From positions 1 through 13,738 of the forward strand of contig PWUP01000231.1 of the NCBI GenBank assembly GCA_003562535.1: a stretch of DNA of 13,738 bases, written 5' to 3'. The position numbers and the translations under genes were made by a program. Below are positions 7,847 to 13,309 of this stretch, one piece after another (the first letter of the stretch is position 1; each line of letters opens with the position of its first letter). The notes under the pieces were generated by a model. That model saw only the letters and a list, made by a program, of their open reading frames with translations, ran no database searches and was not told the DNA's origin. This DNA is from Gammaproteobacteria bacterium. Lineage in GTDB: Bacteria > Pseudomonadota > Gammaproteobacteria > Competibacterales > Competibacteraceae.

Positions 7847-7996
7847 ATGAGTCAGTTTTCGTGCAGAGTATAGCAAACACGATGGCCTGCAGACGCCCAT
7901 CACTGGTACTGCCATCAGTGTGATGAACGCATCGAGGCGCAGTTCGCTGTGTGTTGGCAGTGTGGATCGCGGTATAGGGATAACTCGACCCCTTGA
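7847..7996 (+). pseudogene. Zinc-ribbon micro-gene interrupted by an amber codon
   Basis: Read on the plus strand, ATG 7847 is preceded by GGAG (7835-7838) at 8-base spacing. Eight codons follow, then TAG at 7871-7873, and the same frame continues open to TGA at 7994-7996. After the TAG it encodes 'WYCHQCDE', 'EAQFAVCWQCGSRY': a CxxC...CxxC zinc ribbon with the conserved W, E, QF and CW spacing of small bacterial zinc-ribbon tails (the sort seen at the C-terminus of DUF2007-type proteins). No ATG, GTG or TTG follows the TAG in frame. With the amber codon read as sense the product would be 49 aa. Its stop nearly touches the stop of the convergent 75-aa gene. Either a recently killed gene, a sequencing error, or the remnant of a longer gene. 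Confidence 0.6.
7867..7875 (-). promoter_or_regulatory. Candidate extended -10 element for the glycosyltransferase
   Basis: On the minus strand TGCTATACT matches the extended -10 pattern TGnTATAAT at 8 of 8 specified positions except one base of the hexamer. No good -35 is present, which is tolerable for extended -10 promoters. It lies about 38 bases upstream of the glycosyltransferase ATG and overlaps the amber codon of the plus-strand zinc-ribbon frame. Confidence 0.35.
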
Positions 7997-7997
7997 T

Positions 7998-8225
7998 TTA
8001 CTGTAGATAAATCATTTCTACGATTTTGCTATCGTCGCGAGTGATGATGAACTGCGCAGTGTGACCACGCACCCGCTCTACCGGGCTGATTTGCACAACC
8101 CAGATGTCGGGATCTTCACGCACTACCGCACTGTGATAGTCATAGCCATCCGGCAAGTGTTTTTCCGCAGCCGCCAGTGCCATTTGTACGGCCTGTTGTT
8201 GTTTCGGATCGTTAGGATTAGTCAT
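7998..8225 (-). CDS. Small acidic-to-neutral protein, candidate immunity protein of the T6SS cassette
   Basis: 75 aa from ATG 8225; a TTG further up (8237) would add 4 residues but overlaps the upstream stop and looks unlikely. The protein has an N-terminal amphipathic helix ('QQQAVQMALAAAEKHL') and then beta-rich sequence with 'DIWVVQISP', 'AQFIITRDDSKIV'. This helix-plus-sheet pattern recalls small cystatin/NTF2-like immunity proteins, but I do not recognise a named family. There is no signal peptide, so it acts in the cytoplasm. It is the last gene of the cassette, 8 bases after the 412-aa candidate effector, the usual place for a cognate immunity gene. The role is inferred from position, size and fold impression. 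Confidence 0.7.
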   Translation of the reverse strand: MTNPNDPKQQQAVQMALAAAEKHLPDGYDYHSAVVREDPDIWVVQISPVERVRGHTAQFIITRDDSKIVEMIYLQ

Positions 8226-8233
8226 AGCATGTC

Positions 8234-9472
8234 TCAAGGATTAAGCACATCATCGCGGGAGCCAAGAGCCACCGGCTCGACGTCCGCTTGAGCGGTCGCC
8301 CATTGCCAAATCGACTCACGACCGAGTAAATAACTCGTGCCGATATACGGTTCTGTAGCCAGTAAGCGGCGATCGTGTGGCTGAAAGCCTTGACGCCATT
8401 TACGCCCCTGTTCATCGATAGTGGGATGCGGTTGGGTGCGGAACTCGCCCAACACTTCTTGTCCCTCATGGCGTCCGTCCCGATCCAAGGGCAGGGGCGT
8501 GATACCGCCACGTTGCCCTGTAGGCCAACGTTCGACCATAAAGCGACCATCGGCTAGACGGGTAATATAACCGCCTTCGATATGGCGTTGCTCGGGGTCA
8601 TCAGCTTGGGAGTCTTGCCAGGCTTGCTGTAATGCAGCGCGAACGTCTGGGTCTTCAAGTGGTTGTTCATAAGGATGGCCTTGTACCGCACTGGCACTAG
8701 GCCGAGCCGGTAGATAAGCCCCATAGGATGGCTGTTCACACCAGCGTTGCAAATACGCGAGGGTGGCCTGATGGCGTTGGGCGACTCGTTGCGCGGGTTC
8801 ACCGGTAGTCACAGTGCTGGCCCACGGGTAGTTGGGGTTGTGTTCAACGCGATGGCCGAGCAAAAACATCAGGCAAACCTGCAAGAAAGCACCGCTTTCT
8901 AATTTAATGCCCTGTTTGGCTGAAGCCTTTAAACCACGTTTAATCAGTTCACGAATACTGTGTTCCCCGAGTTGCTGGTATTTTTGCGGCCAGAGATGAT
9001 CGAGGCGAATCATTACGGTACTTTCGAATTTTTCTCGGGAACCTGTGGCGATATCCATTGGCTCGGCTAGCAAGCGCTGGCAGGCGGCATCGAAATAACT
9101 GCCCTCCTCACCATGCACCGACTCCAGATAGAGCATAGCGGCATCGTGCAGATTACGGGCTTGGTCAAGCTCTGAGCCGCGGGCTTGAACGGCCAGGGCT
9201 TGCTTAACCCAAGGCAGTTGTGGGTCGTCAGGAAAATCATGGCCGAGCAGCAGGGTCAGTTCGAGAAAAAACCGCACGGTATCGCGGCTGGTGAAGCCGT
9301 AGTGGCTGGCTCTATCCATGCCTTGATCTACCGCTTGTTGGATAACAGGTTCCCCAATCACCTGCCAGTAGCGGGGCAGTGTCTCTTTGAGATGTTGCAG
9401 CATGCGCGGTCGGACATAGTCTGCTTGGGCGTGTTCGAACAGCGTAATTTGTTCCGGGCGAAGGGTTAGCAT
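8234..9472 (-). CDS. Candidate T6SS cargo effector: duplicated helical domain plus JAB/JAMM-like C-terminal domain
   Basis: 412 aa, no signal peptide. Residues 21-93 and 150-222 are two copies of one helical module, each with a conserved 'G' plus 'LLGH' and ending in P..PW ('PQLPW' and 'PNYPW'); 16 of 73 positions are identical without gaps. The type '..G..RA..YG....RD..' is familiar from proteins encoded beside VgrG, PAAR and DUF2169 genes, but I know no established name for it. After a linker (about 223-275), residues about 276-412 form a separate domain: 'EGGYITRLADGRFMVE', 'EVLGEFRTQPHP', 'QGFQPHD'. This layout resembles JAB/JAMM toxin domains (E...HxHP...PSxxD), but both expected zinc-binding histidines are R345 and Q347. 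It may be an inactive relative or use another chemistry. The small gene right behind it fits an effector-immunity pair. Effector role is inferred. Confidence 0.8.
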   Translation of the reverse strand: MLTLRPEQITLFEHAQADYVRPRMLQHLKETLPRYWQVIGEPVIQQAVDQGMDRASHYGFTSRDTVRFFLELTLLLGHDFPDDPQLPWVKQALAVQARGSELDQARNLHDAAMLYLESVHGEEGSYFDAACQRLLAEPMDIATGSREKFESTVMIRLDHLWPQKYQQLGEHSIRELIKRGLKASAKQGIKLESGAFLQVCLMFLLGHRVEHNPNYPWASTVTTGEPAQRVAQRHQATLAYLQRWCEQPSYGAYLPARPSASAVQGHPYEQPLEDPDVRAALQQAWQDSQADDPEQRHIEGGYITRLADGRFMVERWPTGQRGGITPLPLDRDGRHEGQEVLGEFRTQPHPTIDEQGRKWRQGFQPHDRRLLATEPYIGTSYLLGRESIWQWATAQADVEPVALGSRDDVLNP

Positions 9473-9505
9473 AGCCAGTCTCGTTGATTGGATAAATGGT
9501 GTGTA

Positions 9506-10543
9506 TTAGCCACTGCGCTGCGCACTAATGACGATTTGATCAATGTCTTGAGCAGATAGATCACTGACTCGACAATGACCGCGCCAGACCAAGAACACTT
9601 GGCGCTGATCGGGCAGCAAGCCTAGGGTATCCAAATGCAAATTGGGGGTTTCCGTGCGGGTCGCGCCCACAGGATGACCCTGCACGTCTTTCTCGGTGAT
9701 GGTAACTGAGGCTTGAATCTGTAAACCGGGCAATTGGCACTGTAAGCGCCCATCCGGGGTAACATTAATCAACTGAATCGCTTCGTCACCGCGCAAATAA
9801 CCCGCCACCTGTCGTTCAGGAGGGGCAGCATTGAAATAATCGCTACGAAAATCCTGAGGGGGGCCAGGGGCGTAGTGTTGTTCCCACTGCTCATCATAAG
9901 TCCCCAGGGCAGCGATCCGAGGTTGCCAAGATTTACCAATCACGCCAAATCCTGCTGGTAGGGGACGATCCTGCCAAGTTTGAATCAGTTGATCCGGGCG
10001 TTCTAAATTGGGCAGCGCAAAGGGCTGATCGTCGGGTGGACGTTTCGCCCTAAAGCCACGACCGACCGGATTAGCCGCATAGACCGCACCATTCAGCGTA
10101 TCCATACCGCCAAAAGCGCGTTCATAGACCAATGGCAGAGTGGTGAACGGTTGGGTGGGCGTCATGTAATTATGACTGCCTATAGGATCCCAATAGCGAT
10201 CTCCAAAGACCACTACGGTGTGTTGGTGTGAACCGACGTGGACACGGGTTTCCAGATGGGGGATCGCGCGCCCGCCAGGGGCATAGGCATGTCCTGCCAA
10301 TAGAATATCCGCCTTGGGTTTAAACGGCACCAGATCGGATTCAAACCGGACACTGCCCCCCTGTTCTGGGTCATGGTATTCGTCGCCGAATAAGATCGGT
10401 TGCGGTTCATCAGCAAGCCGTAGGCGTCCATCACGACGCACGGTAAACGTGCCTTTGACCACAATCAGCACGATAAAACCATTGCGCCGGATTTGCAGAG
10501 GGACGCTTTGCGCCAGCAGTGGGGTGGAGTTAATCAGTTCCAT
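9506..10543 (-). CDS. DUF2169-family T6SS effector adaptor/chaperone
   Basis: 345 aa, nearly all one DUF2169 domain. Landmarks are 'IVVKGTFTV' (27-35), 'ESDLVPFKPKADILLAGHA' (68-86), 'YERAFGG' (140-146), 'NPVGRGF' (158-164) and 'SDYFNAAP' (234-241). DUF2169 proteins are a recognised class of T6SS adaptor; in Agrobacterium one is needed to load the DNase effector Tde2 onto its VgrG. Many relatives are fused to pentapeptide repeats or other domains; this one is stand-alone. It lies between the unrecognised 276-aa protein (16 bp) and the 412-aa candidate effector (33 bp), so either may be its client. The start codon lacks a strong Shine-Dalgarno sequence, but 'MELINSTPLLA' is the usual DUF2169 N-terminus. 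Confidence 0.92.
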   Translation of the reverse strand: MELINSTPLLAQSVPLQIRRNGFIVLIVVKGTFTVRRDGRLRLADEPQPILFGDEYHDPEQGGSVRFESDLVPFKPKADILLAGHAYAPGGRAIPHLETRVHVGSHQHTVVVFGDRYWDPIGSHNYMTPTQPFTTLPLVYERAFGGMDTLNGAVYAANPVGRGFRAKRPPDDQPFALPNLERPDQLIQTWQDRPLPAGFGVIGKSWQPRIAALGTYDEQWEQHYAPGPPQDFRSDYFNAAPPERQVAGYLRGDEAIQLINVTPDGRLQCQLPGLQIQASVTITEKDVQGHPVGATRTETPNLHLDTLGLLPDQRQVFLVWRGHCRVSDLSAQDIDQIVISAQRSG

Positions 10544-10559
10544 GAGTTTAGCGTGAAGT

Positions 10560-11390
10560 TTATTTCAGGCAACCCGGTGCGCCATTGCCGACACCGCCGA
10601 TCACCGGCCCGGCAGGGACAAACGGTGGGGCAAATGTGGGTATCGGTCCGGTACCCATAACATTTTGCACTAAGGTGCTGGCTTTGAAAATCTGAAATAC
10701 CGTATTAAACGCGGTGGCGATCGAACTGAACAGTTCCACAGCATGAAGGGCGTCGGGATCGGCCAAATTGGTAAACATTAAGCCTTGCAACGCCGGTGGC
10801 GCTAAGCCCACTTCGGCTGGCGAAGGTAAGGCGGCTAACGGTATGGGGACATTGGGCGTCGGTGGTGCTACCGGACCGGGAAAGGCGGCAAAAGCGGGGT
10901 ATTGTAGTGTGCCGACAATGGCCAGATGCCACGCCTGCCATACTGTCCCCAAAGCGTTAGCAATCGCATTGGAATATTTTTGTTCTTGAGGGGTTTTCAT
11001 CGGCGCTTTCGCTAAAATCAGCGGCCCTAGCGGTGGCCCCTGCACCATGCCGGGGGTGACGATGCCGACTGGACCGGTAATGATTACACCAACCACCGTG
11101 GCGAGTTTAAGCCAGTTGTTAATACCATCACAAATGCCCTCGCTGATGCCGTCAATATAGTTTTCAAAGTCTTTACCGATATCCTTAGCGCTATCGACGT
11201 GATATTTGTTCAGCGTAGGTTCGCGAAATAGATTATTGGGGGGATTAGGCACCGTGAACAGTTCGTTGGGGTCAAACGCCTCGGGGTACTGACTGCCCGG
11301 AGGTTTCCACTGGGTCGGCAATTTAACCTGCTTGGCATTGAAATTGACTTTAGTTAGTTGAGCAAGCTGTTTTTTTTGCGGAGCGGGCAT
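10560..11390 (-). CDS. Unrecognised T6SS-cassette protein with Pro/Gly-rich C-terminus
   Basis: 276 aa from ATG 11390, chosen because AAAGG sits 9 bases upstream and the start follows the methyltransferase stop by 5 bases; the frame extends 26 codons further into the methyltransferase gene and that part is not credible. Residues 1-60 are basic then Pro/Asn-rich. Residues 65-95 are acidic and helical. Residues about 96-127 are hydrophobic with Gly/Pro kinks ('VVGVIITGPVGIVTPGM', 'GPPLGPLILA'). Residues 135-170 are amphipathic, followed by a proline-rich strip ('PGPVAPPTPNVPIPLAALP') and a C-terminus ending 'PAGPVIGGVGNGAPGC'. No catalytic motif is evident. The Pro/Gly pattern recalls spike- or baseplate-associated proteins. 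It could be a DUF2169 client, a tip accessory protein or a membrane-active effector. An A8 tract covers codons 5-7. Confidence 0.82.
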   Translation of the reverse strand: MPAPQKKQLAQLTKVNFNAKQVKLPTQWKPPGSQYPEAFDPNELFTVPNPPNNLFREPTLNKYHVDSAKDIGKDFENYIDGISEGICDGINNWLKLATVVGVIITGPVGIVTPGMVQGPPLGPLILAKAPMKTPQEQKYSNAIANALGTVWQAWHLAIVGTLQYPAFAAFPGPVAPPTPNVPIPLAALPSPAEVGLAPPALQGLMFTNLADPDALHAVELFSSIATAFNTVFQIFKASTLVQNVMGTGPIPTFAPPFVPAGPVIGGVGNGAPGCLK

Positions 11391-11395
11391 TGTAG

Positions 11396-12424
11396 TCAAC
11401 CTTTGCGGGCGGCGAGACAGTGAACGATAAACCATTGCCAAAACCGCTGGTGCTGACGCAGTACCCAAGGCAGTTCGGCGAGTTCAGCGGTGATCTGGTA
11501 ATTCAATGACAATTGTGGAATAAGCTGTGCGCTTAAAATCTGCCGTAAGGTCGTCGCTGCATCCTGATCAGCGTTTTCTAACCACTGCGAGACCTCACTG
11601 ATATCACTGCGCCATTCGTAGGGGCTGGCCAGCAGCAGGGTGCCCCCTGAACGCAATAAAGCATCCATCTGACTGAGTAGCACCAGCGGTACATTGACAT
11701 TATCCAGTAGATTAAGGGCGGCAACCGTGTCAAAACTTGCCGCTGCAAACGGCGGGTCCAGTGCATCGGCGACTAAAAACAGCACATTCGATGGTGCTGA
11801 CCACGGCTGGGTAACCCGAGTGAACTGTTGGCCGCGCAGACGGCGTTCATAGTCCAACTGCTGAGTGCGTTGAATGCAGGCAGCAGCAGCGACAAGCTGG
11901 AAATTTAGATCTAGGCCGATCACCTGTTGGTGCCAACGAGCCAATTCAAAACTCAAACGCCCGACACCGCAGCCCAGATCCAAGGCCAGCCCACCGGCGG
12001 TCGTGCGTTCAGCCAGTGTGGTGATGTGCTGCCAATACTCGGCACTGTCAGGCCAAGACGCAGGTGGGGTAGGATGGCCATAGTGAGCGTCCATATAGGT
12101 GCTCAATAGCGCCCGTTCTGCCAAGCGTTCAGGATGAGCGTGAGCTAAATAGGCAAAATAATCGACCATTTCAGGAGGCTCACTGGTCATAGCACTGAGG
12201 TGGTGACGCGATTGCTGCCACCAGTCAGCCATATCGCGCAGGATGATCGGTATCCCGGCAATGATGGGATAACGGCAGCCCCTCGGGCAATCGAAAAAGC
12301 CATTGTCAACCGCATGCGAAGCATCGCTGCCGTCGAGTGGTCGTAATTGCAAGCGCGCCTCTACGCCCTGTTGACGACAGCTTGGACAGATCAGCGCTAA
12401 TGCAGCCAGTGCCTGGGCATTCAT
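11396..12424 (-). CDS. SAM-dependent class I methyltransferase with N-terminal Trm112-like zinc ribbon
   Basis: 342 aa. The N-terminus holds a likely zinc ribbon: C13-x2-C16 and C46-x3-C50, followed by 'YPIIAGIPIIL' as in Trm112-type domains. The Rossmann methyltransferase domain spans about 140-270: motif I 'ALDLGCGVGRLSFELA', the acidic end of beta2 in 'VIGLDLNF' (D172), 'LFLVADALDPPF' (D220) and 'SFDTVAALNLLDNV'. The substrate is unknown. The C-terminal 70 residues are helical and may bind it. The gene sits between the PAAR gene (9 bp) and the 276-aa gene (5 bp) in a T6SS tip/cargo operon, an unexpected place for a methyltransferase. It may modify a cassette protein, or be cargo itself. 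It has no signal peptide. The assignment to the superfamily is firm and the role is not. Confidence 0.88.
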   Translation of the reverse strand: MNAQALAALALICPSCRQQGVEARLQLRPLDGSDASHAVDNGFFDCPRGCRYPIIAGIPIILRDMADWWQQSRHHLSAMTSEPPEMVDYFAYLAHAHPERLAERALLSTYMDAHYGHPTPPASWPDSAEYWQHITTLAERTTAGGLALDLGCGVGRLSFELARWHQQVIGLDLNFQLVAAAACIQRTQQLDYERRLRGQQFTRVTQPWSAPSNVLFLVADALDPPFAAASFDTVAALNLLDNVNVPLVLLSQMDALLRSGGTLLLASPYEWRSDISEVSQWLENADQDAATTLRQILSAQLIPQLSLNYQITAELAELPWVLRQHQRFWQWFIVHCLAARKG

Positions 12425-12433
12425 CCGATCGGT

Positions 12434-12754
12434 TTACCCGCCGGTTAACACATCATTGCTGCCTTCAATCATATTACCCACACCCCCGCAGTGGGTGTCC
12501 ATATCGCCAAGACGGTGTGCAGGCAGGAAATTGATAAACACCGAACTGCTGCCCTTGGTGGCAAACCACATATTCGGGCCACAACAGGCGGCATGGATGC
12601 CTTGATCCGTGACCCGCAAAGCCGGTAGGTTATTGACCAAGACATTGGGTGAGCCCTTAATGGCGGGGCCTTGCGCCGGATGTGGGCAAGCTGGGCAACC
12701 GTGGGCATCAGCGGCCACAAAGGATTTATCGCCAAGACGGCATTGTGGAGGCAT
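12434..12754 (-). CDS. PAAR-domain T6SS spike tip protein
   Basis: 106 aa, a stand-alone PAAR protein of the usual size (about 90-110 aa). It shows repeated modules of the form GS..V..N.LPA.R..D...H: 'GSPNVLVNNLPALRVTD', 'GSSSVFINFLPAHRLGDMDTH' and a final short 'IEGSNDVLTGG'. Several His and Cys residues (H18, C20, C23, H25, H54, H78, C79) can supply the zinc site that sharpens the cone. PAAR proteins cap the VgrG trimer and can carry effectors. The start is supported by AGGAG 8 bases upstream, overlapping the stop codon of the DUF4123 gene. It has no C-terminal toxin extension, so cargo must bind non-covalently. Confidence 0.93.
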   Translation of the reverse strand: MPPQCRLGDKSFVAADAHGCPACPHPAQGPAIKGSPNVLVNNLPALRVTDQGIHAACCGPNMWFATKGSSSVFINFLPAHRLGDMDTHCGGVGNMIEGSNDVLTGG

Positions 12755-12762
12755 GGGCAGAA

Positions 12763-12767
12763 CTCCT
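12763..12767 (-). promoter_or_regulatory. Shine-Dalgarno of the PAAR gene, overlapping the upstream stop codon
   Basis: AGGAG on the minus strand shares its first bases with the TAG stop of the DUF4123 gene and lies 8 bases before the PAAR ATG. The arrangement fits translational coupling of adaptor and tip. Confidence 0.65.
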
Positions 12768-13296
12768 AGTTTAAAGCCAGCGTTTCGCTGGCCAGTTGGC
12801 CATTATTGTGACGAAAAATAAGCAGTTGTTCTGGGTGTTCGGCCTCCATGAGATAACGCGATATCGGGCCAAACAATTCGGCAAGCTGGGCTGCATCACA
12901 AGTCGGCAACAGCACCCGTAGCACCCGCGGATCATAAAAGCGTAAATACATGGGCTGACCGTTTTCAGGATGATGCACCATGATGAAGTTGCGAAAGTGA
13001 CGGCGTAAGTCGCGTAAACTGGCATCGCTGAGCAGAAATATGCCTTGGTGCCGCCCCCAGCCGTCAAGAACAAATTCGGTGAATTCGCTCTCAGCCGTTA
13101 ACTGCACTAAATACGGTGCCACTTGCGCCATGTCAGCGTCCAGCTCACCGGGGTACAGGCAGCGATGAGCCGGATTGTGCTGCCAAAGCCATTGGCGCAA
13201 ATTGGTCACGGCCGCCCCATCAAGAATGACATACGTTTGCCGTCGCGGGTCGTCGAACAACTGACTGTGTAGCCGTTGGGTATCAATCTCTGACAT
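12766..13296 (-). CDS. DUF4123 T6SS effector adaptor/chaperone (Tap/TEC type)
   Basis: 176 aa from ATG 13296. Longer starts exist (GTG 13305, ATG 13302), but AGGTG ends 6 bases before 13296. DUF4123 hallmarks run in order: 'YVILDGA' (22-28), 'VAPYLVQL' (59-66), 'GWGRHQGIFLLS' (79-90), 'LRRHFR' (97-102), 'LRFYDPRVLRVLLP' (118-131), 'LFGP' (141-144). Such proteins load effectors onto VgrG or PAAR and are encoded between vgrG and the effector, exactly the position here: 13 bases after vgrG and 11 before the PAAR gene. The cargo is not certain; candidates are the methyltransferase, the 276-aa protein and the 412-aa protein. DUF4123 and DUF2169 adaptors in one cassette suggest two separate loading steps or two cargos. 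Confidence 0.94.
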   Translation of the reverse strand: MSEIDTQRLHSQLFDDPRRQTYVILDGAAVTNLRQWLWQHNPAHRCLYPGELDADMAQVAPYLVQLTAESEFTEFVLDGWGRHQGIFLLSDASLRDLRRHFRNFIMVHHPENGQPMYLRFYDPRVLRVLLPTCDAAQLAELFGPISRYLMEAEHPEQLLIFRHNNGQLASETLALN

Positions 13297-13309
13297 CGCC
13301 ATCACCTGC

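Noticed and set aside
7724..7915. Minus-strand open frame across the glycosyltransferase start
   Set aside because: It is in another frame than the glycosyltransferase, has no recognisable domain and no ribosome-binding site.
7898..7925. Inverted repeat CATCAC...GTGATG as a terminator of the T6SS cassette
   Set aside because: The stem is interrupted by a 2-base bulge, no T-tract follows on either strand, and the segment is explained as coding sequence of the zinc-ribbon remnant.
11391..11468. N-terminal extension (26 codons) of the 276-aa protein
   Set aside because: It overlaps the end of the methyltransferase gene, and the ATG at 11390 has an AAAGG at good spacing just after that gene's stop.
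12469..12735. Second minus-strand frame within the PAAR gene
   Set aside because: Out-of-frame shadow of the PAAR gene, which has clear repeats and a ribosome-binding site.
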